Below, in pieces: positions 39,262 to 48,227 of a stretch of 64,000 bases of DNA. Origin of the DNA: Caulobacteraceae bacterium (GTDB lineage Bacteria > Pseudomonadota > Alphaproteobacteria > Caulobacterales > Caulobacteraceae); contig CANJME010000008.1 of NCBI GenBank assembly GCA_947475875.1, positions 56,712 to 120,711 of the forward strand, in the 5' to 3' direction. Below the pieces are notes generated by a model. The model had not been told where the DNA came from, ran no database searches, and was given only the letters and a program-made list of their open reading frames with translations. Numbering within the stretch: the stretch's first letter is position 1; the number at the start of each line of letters is the position of its first letter. The position numbers were made by a program, and so were the translations under genes.

Positions 39262-41082
39262 ATGTTCGATCTGGTTTTCTGGGCTGGCATCGTCATCACC
39301 ATTGCAACGGCAATCCCGGTGCTGTTGCAGCTGCGCACCCACCCTCGGGGCCTGTTCATCCTGTTCTTCGCCGAGATGTGGGAGCGGTTTTCCTACTACG
39401 GCATGCGCGGTCTGCTGATCTTTTACCTGACCCAGCAGTTCCTGTTTCAGGATACGGCGGCGCAGGGCCAGTACGGCGCCTACACCTCGCTTGTCTATCT
39501 GACGCCCCTGATCGGCGGCATGCTGGCCGACCGGTTCCTCGGCACCCGCAAGGCCATCGCTTTCGGCGCCCTGTTGCTGGTGGCCGGTCACCTGACCATG
39601 GCGGTCGAAGGACCTGCGGCGACGCAAATTCTCGCCACCGGCGGGGCGCAATACGAATTCCAGGTTCAGGGCCGCGGCGATACCCGCCATGTCCAGTTGA
39701 AGGTCGGTGAGGCCCTCTACGACTACGGTCTGGCCGAAGGCGGCGGACTGGAGATCAAGGGTCTGCCCGCGGGCGCTCCTCTGCCCTCAATCATGCCGAA
39801 GGGGACGTACGAGCTGAAGGTCCAGGAAGGACCGGCGATCTTCAAGAACGTCATGTTCCTGGCGCTAGCCCTGATCGTCATGGGCGTCGGGTTCCTCAAG
39901 GCCAACATTTCGTCCATTGTCGGCCAGCTCTACAAGCCGCGCGATCCACGCCGCGATCCGGGCTTCACGCTCTATTATTATGGCATCAACCTCGGCGCCT
40001 TCTGGGCCTCGATCCTGTGCGGCGGCGTTGGCACCCGCTTCGGCTGGTCATGGGGTTTCGGCCTGGCCGGCATCGGCATGCTGGCCGGGTTCATCGTCTT
40101 CGTCCTGGGCAAGCGATTGCTGGAGGGCAAAGGCGAGCCGCCCAATCCCGAGGCGCTGAAAAAGCCGATCGTTGGACCCATAAATCTCGAGTGGACGCTC
40201 TACGCGGCGGGCCTCCTCGGCGTCGCCGTCGTCTGGGTGCTGGTCCAGCACAACGCCAGCGTCGGCTACCTGCTGGGCGCGGGGTCCATCGCCATACTCG
40301 GTTACATCGGCTGGTTCGCCTTTACCAAATGCACGGCCCAGGAGCGCGACCGCGTGATTCTGGCCTTGATCCTGATCGCCGCCTCGGTGGTGTTCTGGAC
40401 CCTGTTCGAACAGGCGGGCTCGTCGCTCAATCAGTTCGCCGAACGCAATTCGGACCTGCGCCTGACCGCCACCCAGACCATGACGCCGGCCCAGACCCAA
40501 TCGTTCAACTCCGGTTTCATCCTGATCTTCGCGCCGGTGTTCTCGGCGATCTGGGCCTGGCTGGGAACGCGCAAGATGGACCCCAATCCGGTCTTCAAAT
40601 TCTCCCTAGCCCTGATCCAGGTCGGCGCCGGTTTCTTCGTGCTGGTCTGGGGCGCGAACTTCGCCGGCCCCACCTTCCAGGTGCCGGTGATCTTCCTGGC
40701 GCTGGCCTATCTGCTCCACACCACTGGCGAACTGTGTCTCTCGCCCGTTGGCCTGTCCCAGATCACCAAGCTGTCTCCCGCCGCGATTCTGTCGTCGATG
40801 ATGGCCACCTGGTTCCTGGCCTCGTCCTGGGCTCAGTGGATCGGCGGCAAGATCGCGACTCTGACCGCGGCCGAAACCGTGGCGGGCGAAGTGCTCGATC
40901 CGGGCAAGGCGCTCGCCACCTACGTCGATGTCTTCAAGATGATCGGCCTGTGGGGCGCGGGCCTGGGCGTTCTGCTGCTCATCGCCTCGCCGTTCCTGAA
41001 GCGCCTAGCGCATGGAGCCAGCGACACCGGGCCCCTGCCTGAGCACGGCGATGAGCGTCAGAGCCTTGAGACGGACGACTAG
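39262..41082 (+). CDS. POT/PTR2 family proton-coupled peptide transporter
   Basis: This is a predicted importer of di- and tripeptides. I chose ATG 39262 (MFDLVFWAGIV), behind GAGGGGACAAGG, over one 12 codons upstream. It has 606 residues. The POT signature EMWERFSYYG (38-47) and FYYGINLGAF-like YYYGINLGAFW are present. It differs from E. coli DtpA (about 500 residues) by a roughly 80-residue hydrophilic insertion (about 117-195) between the third and fourth membrane segments, rich in Gly and predicted beta strand. Confidence 0.92.
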   Translation: MFDLVFWAGIVITIATAIPVLLQLRTHPRGLFILFFAEMWERFSYYGMRGLLIFYLTQQFLFQDTAAQGQYGAYTSLVYLTPLIGGMLADRFLGTRKAIAFGALLLVAGHLTMAVEGPAATQILATGGAQYEFQVQGRGDTRHVQLKVGEALYDYGLAEGGGLEIKGLPAGAPLPSIMPKGTYELKVQEGPAIFKNVMFLALALIVMGVGFLKANISSIVGQLYKPRDPRRDPGFTLYYYGINLGAFWASILCGGVGTRFGWSWGFGLAGIGMLAGFIVFVLGKRLLEGKGEPPNPEALKKPIVGPINLEWTLYAAGLLGVAVVWVLVQHNASVGYLLGAGSIAILGYIGWFAFTKCTAQERDRVILALILIAASVVFWTLFEQAGSSLNQFAERNSDLRLTATQTMTPAQTQSFNSGFILIFAPVFSAIWAWLGTRKMDPNPVFKFSLALIQVGAGFFVLVWGANFAGPTFQVPVIFLALAYLLHTTGELCLSPVGLSQITKLSPAAILSSMMATWFLASSWAQWIGGKIATLTAAETVAGEVLDPGKALATYVDVFKMIGLWGAGLGVLLLIASPFLKRLAHGASDTGPLPEHGDERQSLETDD

Positions 41083-41376
41083 GAGAACCTGAGCGGTCCG
41101 AGATGAAAGCCGCCCGGCGGTTTTGTTTCGAGCCCGACGATCACCGTTTCGCCGGCCTTCAGGCCCTGCTTGATCTCGAGGTTTGTCCCGTCGTCCAGCC
41201 CGGTCAGAACCGCCGCTCGGCTGCAGCCCGCTCCGGACCCAGCACTCGCAGGCTCCGCCAGCCGTCCGCCGCAACCGCGCCCAAGGCCGCCGCTGGGACA
41301 GCCACCATGCCCTTCGCCTCGGCGTAGATCAGATGCACGTTGGCGATCATGGCCGGCATCAGCACACCGTCGTTTC
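41079..41376 (-). pseudogene. Frameshifted 3' fragment of a MacA-type efflux adaptor
   Basis: Read on the minus strand, one frame gives GVLMPAMIANVHLIYAEAKG and VAVPAAALG. After a shift at about 41207-41222, another frame gives VLTGLDDGTNLEIKQGLKAG followed by ETVIVG. These match, in order, the intact MacA upstream (LFPSMTAEVHVVLAEAQH, TISAVALG, VLVGVNNNYKAEIKSGLKVG). The 5' two thirds of the gene are missing. It lies directly downstream of macB, which suggests a tandem macA copy or a second adaptor gene that decayed. Confidence 0.8.
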
Positions 41377-41515
41377 GTTTTATAATCGTGAAGCGTCCGA
41401 ACCGACACACCGGGCCTGCCGCAATGCGCGCCAGCCATCTTGCCGCGGCAATGCCGAAGAAAGTCGGACCGCCCGGCGATCGATTGCCGGGCAATCCAAA
41501 TTGAATGCCTGGGAC

Positions 41516-43480
41516 CTATTCCCGCGCCAGCGCGTCGATCGGATCGAGTCTGGCGGCGTTGCGGGCCGGCAGCCAGCCGAACACCAGACCGATAAGGCTG
41601 GAGACGGCGAAGGCGGCGATGATGGAGGCGGGCGAATAGACCAGCTGGAACTGCTTGATGAACGAGCCGAAAATCTGGCCGATCAGCAGGGCCAGACCCA
41701 CACCGAGCGTGCCGCCCATCAGACAGACCAGGATGGCTTCGATGATGAACTGGCTCATGATGTCCGAGCGGCGGGCGCCGATGGCGGTTCTGACGCCGAT
41801 TTCGCGAGTCCGTTCCGACACCGACACCAGCATGATGTTCATCACGCCCAGACCGCCCACCATCAGCGAAATGCCGCCGATGGCGCCGATCAGCAGAGAG
41901 AGCATCAAGGTGACCGACTCCACGGTTTTGCGAACCGAATCGGCGGAGATCATGTAGAAATCCGGCTCGGCGACAGCGTGGCGCAGGGTGACCAGGCGCG
42001 TCATCGAATCCATGGCCACTTCGGTCGACACCACATTGGTCAGGCGCACGGTAATGCTGTGCAGATCCTCGGCGTGCAGCAGCCGGGCGTTGACGGTCGT
42101 ATAGGGCGCCCAGACGTTCAGCGTGTCGCCCGCCGAGAAGAACAGGTTGGCGGTCTTGGCCGTCACCCCGATCACCTCGAAAGGCACGCCCGCGATGATA
42201 ATCACCTTGCCGATCGGATCGACAGCGGGCGCGAACATCTTGTGGCGGGTGGCGTCGTCGATGACCAGCACCTGATTGTAGCTGGCCACGTCGTCGGAGT
42301 TGAACACCCGGCCCTGGGCCAGCTTGACGCCGCGCACGCGGAAGGACTGATCTCCCACGCCGTTGACAACAACCGGGGCCGGCGTGGCCGAACCGGACCG
42401 CATCAAGCCGGTGGTCGTGACCGCGGGCGTGACGCTGTCGGCGTAGACCTGGCTGGAGAGCGCGGACACGTCAGCGAGATTCAAGGTGTGAATATTGGCG
42501 GCGTTGGGATCGCCGGCGCTCTTGCCGGGGTAAAGGGTCACCGTGTTCGACCCCATGGTCGAGATTTCGCTGAGGATGGCCTCTTTCGAGCCGTCGCCCA
42601 GCGCCACGATGGTCACCACCGAAGCGATGCCGATGATGATGCCCAGCATGGTCAGGAAGGTGCGCAACCGGTGCGCGTTCATGGCGGCGACCGCCATGCG
42701 CAGAGCTTCGCCCAGACGATCGATGCCGGCCGCCCAGCTTGACTTGACGTCGATGTGCTTGTGTTCGCGTTTGACCTGCACGCCGACGGCCTTTTCGGTA
42801 GGGACGTCGGAGACGATTTCGCCGTCTGCGATGGTGATGATGCGTCTGGCGTGTGCGGCGACCTTGGAATCGTGAGTCACGACGATGACCGTGTGGCCCT
42901 CGGCCGACAGCTCCTCGAGGATGCGGAGCATCTCTTCGCCGCTGCGCGAATCGAGAGCGCCTGTGGGCTCGTCGGCCAGGATCACTTCGCCGCCGTTCAT
43001 CAGAGCGCGGGCCACGGAGACCCGCTGCTGCTGACCGCCGGATAGCTGGTTGGGATGGTGGTGCAGACGGTCTTTCAGGCCGAGGCGCCCGAGCAGGGCC
43101 TGCGCCCGTTCATGGCGCTTGCCGCGGCTCCAGCCGGCGTAGACCGCCGGGACTTCCACATTGCCCTGGGCGTTCAGGTCGGCCAGCAGGTGATAACGCT
43201 GGAAGATAAAGCCGAAGTGCTCGCGGCGCAGCTGGGCCAGCTCATCCGGGGTCAGGTCGGCCACATCGCGGCCGGCGACCTTGTAGGTGCCCTTGGTCGG
43301 CTTATCGAGACAGCCAAGGATGTTCATCATCGTCGACTTGCCGGAACCGGACGGGCCAATGATGGCCACGAACTCGCCGGTTTCGATCGTCACGTCGACG
43401 TTCTTCAGCGCCGAGACCACATGGTCGCCGGTCGCATATTCCCGCCATACGTTGGTCAGGCGGATAAGCGGATCGGTCAC
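41516..43480 (-). CDS. macB: MacB-type ABC transporter, fused ATPase and permease
   Basis: This tripartite efflux or lipoprotein/antibiotic-type ABC transporter works with a MacA adaptor and an outer-membrane channel. It has 654 residues: an ATPase domain (about 1-235) with Walker A GPSGSGKST (42-50) and LSGGQQQRVSVARAL, a first membrane helix near 275, a periplasmic MacB_PCD domain, and three further helices at the FtsX-like C-terminus. The start overlaps the macA stop by 4 bases. The substrate is unknown. Confidence 0.94.
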   Translation of the reverse strand: MTDPLIRLTNVWREYATGDHVVSALKNVDVTIETGEFVAIIGPSGSGKSTMMNILGCLDKPTKGTYKVAGRDVADLTPDELAQLRREHFGFIFQRYHLLADLNAQGNVEVPAVYAGWSRGKRHERAQALLGRLGLKDRLHHHPNQLSGGQQQRVSVARALMNGGEVILADEPTGALDSRSGEEMLRILEELSAEGHTVIVVTHDSKVAAHARRIITIADGEIVSDVPTEKAVGVQVKREHKHIDVKSSWAAGIDRLGEALRMAVAAMNAHRLRTFLTMLGIIIGIASVVTIVALGDGSKEAILSEISTMGSNTVTLYPGKSAGDPNAANIHTLNLADVSALSSQVYADSVTPAVTTTGLMRSGSATPAPVVVNGVGDQSFRVRGVKLAQGRVFNSDDVASYNQVLVIDDATRHKMFAPAVDPIGKVIIIAGVPFEVIGVTAKTANLFFSAGDTLNVWAPYTTVNARLLHAEDLHSITVRLTNVVSTEVAMDSMTRLVTLRHAVAEPDFYMISADSVRKTVESVTLMLSLLIGAIGGISLMVGGLGVMNIMLVSVSERTREIGVRTAIGARRSDIMSQFIIEAILVCLMGGTLGVGLALLIGQIFGSFIKQFQLVYSPASIIAAFAVSSLIGLVFGWLPARNAARLDPIDALARE

Positions 43481-44691
43481 GGGGCTTGAACCCCCATGCC
43501 GCCAAGCAGACCCTTGCCACCGGCGTCAGTCGTAGCCGCCGTAGCGGGGGTGGCGTTGGCCTGGCCGGTGACGACCTTTTCTCCGACCTTGAGGCCGGAC
43601 TTGATCTCGGCCTTGTAGTTATTGTTGACGCCGACCAGAACCTTGCGGGTTTCCAGGCTGCCGTCGGGCTTGACCACCTGCACAGTGTTGTAGCCGTCGG
43701 GGCCCTTGGGGCCGAGCGCCACGGCGGAAATGGTCACCACGTGCTGGGCTTCGGCCAGCACAACGTGCACTTCGGCGGTCATCGAGGGGAACAGCTTGCC
43801 GTCTTCGTTCGGCACGTTGAACAGAACATTATAATAGACGGCGCCCTTGTTGAGGCCGCCGGCGGCCGAGTCGAGAACGCCGCCCGCAGGCGTCAGTTCG
43901 CGGGTCTTCAGGGTTGCGTAATAGCGCTTGGTGGGCTCGCCCAGGATGGTGAAATAGACCTTCTGGCCCGGGTGCACCTTGATGATGTCAGCTTCCGACA
44001 CCTGGGTGCGAACCGTCATTTCGTCCATCTTGGCCAGGCGCGCGATGACCGGCACGGTCTGGTTGTTGTTGATCGTCTGGCCCTGGCGGGACACTACTTC
44101 GGCGATGATGCCGTCCATAGGCGCGCGGACATTGGCCTTTTCCACGTCGTTGCGGCGCTGCTCGAGCTGGATGCGCGCGTTTTCGATCTGCGAGCGCTGG
44201 TTTTCGATCTGGGCCATGGCGCTGCCAAGCTGGGCATTGGCCTGGTCGTACTGCACCTGTGAGGTGGCGCCTTTTTCCAGAAGCGCCTTCTGGCGGTTGA
44301 CCTGGGCCTTGGTGACATCCAGCTGGGCCAGACGGTCACGCAGGTTCGATTCCTGCTGTTGGATGGTGTTTTCCTGCTGACGCAGCAGGTTTTGCAGGTT
44401 GGACGGATCGAGGCTGGCGATCACGTCGCCCTCGTGAACGAAGTCGCCGAGCTTGACGCGCATCACCTGCACGCGGCCGTTGGTCTCGGCGCCGACATTG
44501 ACGACGTCGGCGGGAGTCAGCGAGCCGGTGGCCAGAACTGCTTCCTCGACATCCCCGACCACAGCGGCTTCGGTCAGGTACTGCGGCTTGACCGGTCCCT
44601 GCATCTTTTTCACCGCGTAGAAGCCAGCGACGCCGACACCGGCCACCGCAAGCACCGAAATCCCTATGACGAGGCCCTTGTTCGCCGCCAT
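43477..44691 (-). CDS. macA: MacA-type periplasmic adaptor (membrane fusion protein)
   Basis: This links MacB to an outer-membrane channel. It has 404 residues: an N-terminal anchor (about 5-27), a biotinyl-lipoyl-like domain (TGSLTPADVVNVGAETNG), a long coiled-coil hairpin rich in Gln (about 100-190), a beta-barrel domain and the membrane-proximal domain. It is the promoter-proximal gene of macA-macB. The 235-bp upstream gap to tldD shows no further gene. Confidence 0.93.
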   Translation of the reverse strand: MAANKGLVIGISVLAVAGVGVAGFYAVKKMQGPVKPQYLTEAAVVGDVEEAVLATGSLTPADVVNVGAETNGRVQVMRVKLGDFVHEGDVIASLDPSNLQNLLRQQENTIQQQESNLRDRLAQLDVTKAQVNRQKALLEKGATSQVQYDQANAQLGSAMAQIENQRSQIENARIQLEQRRNDVEKANVRAPMDGIIAEVVSRQGQTINNNQTVPVIARLAKMDEMTVRTQVSEADIIKVHPGQKVYFTILGEPTKRYYATLKTRELTPAGGVLDSAAGGLNKGAVYYNVLFNVPNEDGKLFPSMTAEVHVVLAEAQHVVTISAVALGPKGPDGYNTVQVVKPDGSLETRKVLVGVNNNYKAEIKSGLKVGEKVVTGQANATPATAATTDAGGKGLLGGMGVQAP

Positions 44692-44926
44692 TTCACGTCT
44701 TCCCTTCTTCTTGGACCGGCTTGGTCCAAGGGTTTAACTGTCCATACAACTGGAAATTCACGGCCGCCATTCCCTGGCGCCCGGATCCCAATCAAGACGC
44801 CGCGCCGCCGGGGGCGTGCGCCGTCTTTTTGTCAGGCAGACCTTTGCCCAACGCGTTTGGCCCCAATATTTCAATCCCGCCGGTTTATTGTGGCGGAATT
44901 GTAGGATTTGGACACCCTTTAACGTC

Positions 44927-46357
44927 CTAGACGCCGGCCCCGCCGACCGTCAGGCCGGTGATCTTGAGCGATGGCTGGCCGACGCCGACGGGAACACCCT
45001 GGCCGGCCTTGCCGCAGACGCCGATGCCGGGATCGAAACAGAAATCGTCGCCGATCATCGTCACCCTTGTCAGCGCCGAGGGGCCGTCGCCGATCAAGGT
45101 GGCGCCCTTGACGGGAGAGGTAATCTTGCCGTCCTCGATCAGGTAGGCCTCGGTGCACTGGAAGACGAATTTGCCGTTGGTGATGTCCACCTGGCCACCG
45201 GCGAAGCTGGCGCAATAGACGCCGCGTTTCGTGGACTGGATCATCTCGGCGAAGCTGTGCTCGCCGCCCAGCATGCCAGTGTTGGTCATCCGGGGCATGG
45301 GAACATGGGCGTAGGACTGGCGCCGGCCGTTGCCGGTGGCCTCCATGCCCATGAGCCGCGCGCTCATGCGGTCGTGCATATAGCCCTTGAGAATACCATC
45401 CTCGATCAGGATGGTGCGGCTGGTGGGCGTGCCTTCGTCGTCGATGGTAAGCGAGCCCCGGCGGCCCAGGATCGAGCCGTCGTCGAACACGGTGACGCCG
45501 GGGGCGGCCACGCGCTGACCAATCTTGCCGGAAAAGGCGCTTGAGCCCTTGCGGTTGAAATCGCCTTCCAGGCCGTGGCCGACGGCCTCGTGCAGCAGCA
45601 CCCCGTTCCAGCCCGGACCCAGCACCACGTCCATCTCGCCGGCCGGACAGTCGATGGCCTCCAGGTTGACGAGCGCCATGCGCAGAGCCTCATCGACGCT
45701 GGCCTGCCATTTGTCGGGCGATATCCAGGCCTCGAAGCCGGTGCGTCCTCCCGCCCCGTGCGTGCCGTTTTCGCGCCGACCGTCCTTTTCGACGGTGATC
45801 GACACGTTCAGCCGGACCAGCGGGCGTACGTCGCGCAGCAGGCGGCCGTCGGCGCGCAGAATCTCGATAACCCGCCGCTCGCCGGCCAGAGAGCAGCTGA
45901 CCTGGGCCACACGCGGATCGCGCGCGCGGGCGAAGGCGTCGATCTCCTGCAGCAGCGCGACCTTCTCGGAGAATCCCGGGGAGGCGACCGGGTCATCCTC
46001 GCCATAGAGTTTGGTGTTGGTCTGGCGAGGGCCCTCGGCGGCGACGCCTTCATAGCCGCGACGGGCCAGGCGGGCGGCGCCGCCCGCCCGCTTGATCGCG
46101 TCTTCCGAAATTTCCGCGGCGTGGGCGTACCCGGCCGACTCGCCGGCCACCACGCGCAGGCCGAAGCCCTCGGTAGCGTCATAGCTGGCGGCCTTCAGCC
46201 GGCCGTCGTCGAAGACGAAGCTCTCGCTCTCGCTCTGTTCGATGAACAGCTCGCCGTCGTCGGCGGTGTGCAAGGCGTCGGACAGATGGACGCGGGCGCG
46301 TTCGGGGTCGACCCCGTGGGCGTCGAGGATCGAGGTGGCGGAAACAGGAAGGGTCAT
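44927..46357 (-). CDS. tldD: Metalloprotease TldD
   Basis: This is the TldD half of the TldD-TldE protease that degrades unfolded peptides and, in some bacteria, trims modified peptides such as microcins. The 476-residue protein has the zinc motif HEAVGH (His256, Glu257, His261) and the C-terminal GKAGQGVPVGVGQPSLKITG end. The partner gene tldE/pmbA is not in the window. The DUF2807 gene upstream ends 11 bases before its start. Confidence 0.95.
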   Translation of the reverse strand: MTLPVSATSILDAHGVDPERARVHLSDALHTADDGELFIEQSESESFVFDDGRLKAASYDATEGFGLRVVAGESAGYAHAAEISEDAIKRAGGAARLARRGYEGVAAEGPRQTNTKLYGEDDPVASPGFSEKVALLQEIDAFARARDPRVAQVSCSLAGERRVIEILRADGRLLRDVRPLVRLNVSITVEKDGRRENGTHGAGGRTGFEAWISPDKWQASVDEALRMALVNLEAIDCPAGEMDVVLGPGWNGVLLHEAVGHGLEGDFNRKGSSAFSGKIGQRVAAPGVTVFDDGSILGRRGSLTIDDEGTPTSRTILIEDGILKGYMHDRMSARLMGMEATGNGRRQSYAHVPMPRMTNTGMLGGEHSFAEMIQSTKRGVYCASFAGGQVDITNGKFVFQCTEAYLIEDGKITSPVKGATLIGDGPSALTRVTMIGDDFCFDPGIGVCGKAGQGVPVGVGQPSLKITGLTVGGAGV

Positions 46358-46367
46358 GCCCTTCTAG

Positions 46368-47213
46368 TTAGGACGTCTTCTTCTCCGCGTCACCCTTGGC
46401 CTTGGAGTCATTCTTCGGCGGCGAGGGGGAAGGTGACGGCGACGGTGAGGGTGTTGCGGCCGGCCGGTCGCGCACGCTCACTGAGCCCAGGCCGTGAATT
46501 TCCTTGTTCAGCGACTTGGGCTGACCGAGCAGGGTGGCCTGGCCGACGCCGTTGATTTCCACATCGGCCGATTCCGTCGGTCCGGCGGTCACATCGCTGG
46601 CGCCGTTCATCTGCACCCGGGCATTCTCCAGCTTCAGGCCCTCCATATCGACCTTGCTGGCGCCGTTCAGTTCGACCTCCAGCGACTTGGCGTGGCCAAA
46701 GCCCTTCACCTCCGAGGCGCCGTTCACTTCGATGCGCATCTCGTCCTGGCTGTAGTTGCGGATTTCGACCTTCTGGGCGCCGTTGAATTCAAAGCGGCTG
46801 ACATGGGGGGCGGTGACCGCGATGTGGATGTTGCCATTGCCGCGGAAGTTGCGGCCTCGCACGCCGCGCAGGCTGATTTGGCCCTCGTCGACCTCCATGC
46901 GAGCGACCAGACTCCGCGGTCCGGAGATGGTGACCCCGGCGTTGGCTCCTTCGGTGTAGGTAACCTCCGAAGGCACATTGATGGTCAGATTTTCATCGCC
47001 GTTCCAGGGGAAGTCCCGCGTATCCTGCTCGCCCGAGCCGTTGAGCTCGACGACCGGGCCCGCGCCGTCGGAGTACCAGCCCTTGCCGCTGGTCCAGCGC
47101 GAATCAACCTTGCCCTGGGCGATGGCCTGGCCGGCCAGACCCACCGCGCCTCCGATGCAAACGACGCTGAGCAGAAATCCAGAAATGGCGATGATGATGA
47201 GCACCCGGATCAT
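46368..47213 (-). CDS. Membrane-anchored DUF2807 (GIN domain) protein
   Basis: The 281-residue protein has an N-terminal membrane anchor or signal (residues 2-32), then a repetitive beta-helix-type domain. Asn-Gly turns recur at residues 144, 164, 183, 203 and 221, in a unit like (E/Q)xNGASxV every 18-20 residues, and HG at 240 probably ends the series. The tail is a Ser-Pro run followed by a Lys-rich end. The function is not known; the family is predicted to sit on the outer face of the inner membrane or in the periplasm. It is coupled to the DUF1700 gene by a 4-base overlap and belongs to the padR operon. Confidence 0.88.
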   Translation of the reverse strand: MIRVLIIIAISGFLLSVVCIGGAVGLAGQAIAQGKVDSRWTSGKGWYSDGAGPVVELNGSGEQDTRDFPWNGDENLTINVPSEVTYTEGANAGVTISGPRSLVARMEVDEGQISLRGVRGRNFRGNGNIHIAVTAPHVSRFEFNGAQKVEIRNYSQDEMRIEVNGASEVKGFGHAKSLEVELNGASKVDMEGLKLENARVQMNGASDVTAGPTESADVEINGVGQATLLGQPKSLNKEIHGLGSVSVRDRPAATPSPSPSPSPSPPKNDSKAKGDAEKKTS

Positions 47214-47791
47214 TGAGCAGCTCCCTGACCTTGAGGTTCGATGGCGGGTTTGAGCAGCCGGTAGTGAAGGCGGCCGTACCAGACCAGAAGATTGACCAGG
47301 CCGATCGAGAGCAGCGTCAGGATCGCCAGTTGCGAAGCGCCGCCCGCCATCAGACCGATGCCGCCGAGGATCGCCGCCAGCGGCCCGCCGGGCGGACTAA
47401 GGAACGGCCCGCCCGCAAAGACGAACCCACCGGCGAAAAAGATCGCTATGCCGGCGACGAAAAATCCGAACATCGCCATGACCACGGAGAGCAGGATCGG
47501 CAGCAGGATCAGGATGTCGAGCGCGCCCAGACCGAGCACCGCGAAGATGGCGGAAGCCGCGCCCGACGGCGTCTTCTGCTCTTCCCAACGCTTCAGACCG
47601 ATTTCGGCGCGCAGCTCGCGCGCCAGGCGGCCAGGATCGCCAAGGCTCCTGGCGATATCTTCCTCCGAGCGGCCTTCAGAGACGCCGTCGGCGAAGTGGG
47701 TGTCATAGTCGACGACCGCTTCGTTGATGGTCTGCGGCGGCAAGCAGCGCAAACCTTCCCGCAAGCGGGCAAGAAATGCTGCCCGGGTCAT
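47210..47791 (-). CDS. DUF1700 (HAAS) domain membrane protein
   Basis: The 193-residue protein has an N-terminal alpha-helical HAAS domain (about 1-70, FLARLREGLRCLPPQT and SLGDPGRLARELRAEIGL), followed by three or four membrane helices with a Gly-rich stretch. Such proteins commonly follow padR genes and are thought to be signalling or regulatory membrane proteins, without an established mechanism. The start overlaps the padR stop by 4 bases. Confidence 0.9.
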   Translation of the reverse strand: MTRAAFLARLREGLRCLPPQTINEAVVDYDTHFADGVSEGRSEEDIARSLGDPGRLARELRAEIGLKRWEEQKTPSGAASAIFAVLGLGALDILILLPILLSVVMAMFGFFVAGIAIFFAGGFVFAGGPFLSPPGGPLAAILGGIGLMAGGASQLAILTLLSIGLVNLLVWYGRLHYRLLKPAIEPQGQGAAQ

Positions 47792-48114
47792 GAACCCCCT
47801 CCCAGAATGTCATCGACGGCCTTGGCGAAGGCGGCCCATTCGGCCTTCTGCGCCGAGAAGCTGCCATGGCCAGCGGCAGTCAGGCGATAGTACTTGCGCG
47901 GCGGCCCGGAGGCGGACTCCTGCAGATAGGTGTCCACCAGCCCGTCCTGCTGCAAGCGTCGCATCAGCGGATAGATCGTGCCCTCTCCCATATCGATCCC
48001 TTTCGCCAGTCTGGCGGCGATGTCGTAAGCGTATCCGTCGCCCCGGGCGAGAAGCGCGAGCACGCACATCTCCAGGACGCCCTTCTTCAACTGGACTTGA
48101 ATCGTCTCCGGCAT
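47788..48114 (-). CDS. PadR family transcriptional regulator
   Basis: This 108-residue winged-helix repressor has a core LKKGVLEMCVLALLARG and a wing GTIYPLMRRLQQDGLV, matching PadR-s1 proteins. It is the first gene of the padR-DUF1700-DUF2807 operon, all with 4-base overlaps. Repeated AGGTATTGT elements upstream are candidates for its own binding sites. The inducer is unknown. Confidence 0.94.
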   Translation of the reverse strand: MPETIQVQLKKGVLEMCVLALLARGDGYAYDIAARLAKGIDMGEGTIYPLMRRLQQDGLVDTYLQESASGPPRKYYRLTAAGHGSFSAQKAEWAAFAKAVDDILGGGS

Positions 48115-48120
48115 GGGTCC

Positions 48121-48149
48121 TCTATAGCAACAGGTATTGTGTTTGGCAA
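48121..48149 (-). promoter_or_regulatory. Probable sigma-70 promoter of the padR operon
   Basis: On the minus strand TTGCCA (48149-48144) and TATAGA (48126-48121) are separated by exactly 17 bases, seven bases upstream of the padR start. A copy of AGGTATTGT (48132-48140) lies inside the spacer. Confidence 0.6.
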
Positions 48150-48227
48150 GATACTTATTTTGACATGATTTGCCCCCATGTTGGTAACAGGCTGGAACCC
48201 CCGCCTCGCAAAGGTATTGTCAACCTT
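48132..48227. promoter_or_regulatory. Candidate PadR operators between padR and the hemolysin III gene
   Basis: AGGTATTGT occurs at 48132-48140 and 48212-48220. AAGATACTT (48148-48156) forms a loose dyad with the first copy, and the second lies in AAGGTATTGTCAACCTT (48211-48227), a 5-bp inverted repeat abutting the hemolysin III ATG. TTGACA at 48160-48165 could be the -35 of that gene. The pattern suggests divergent control by PadR but is inference. Confidence 0.4.
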
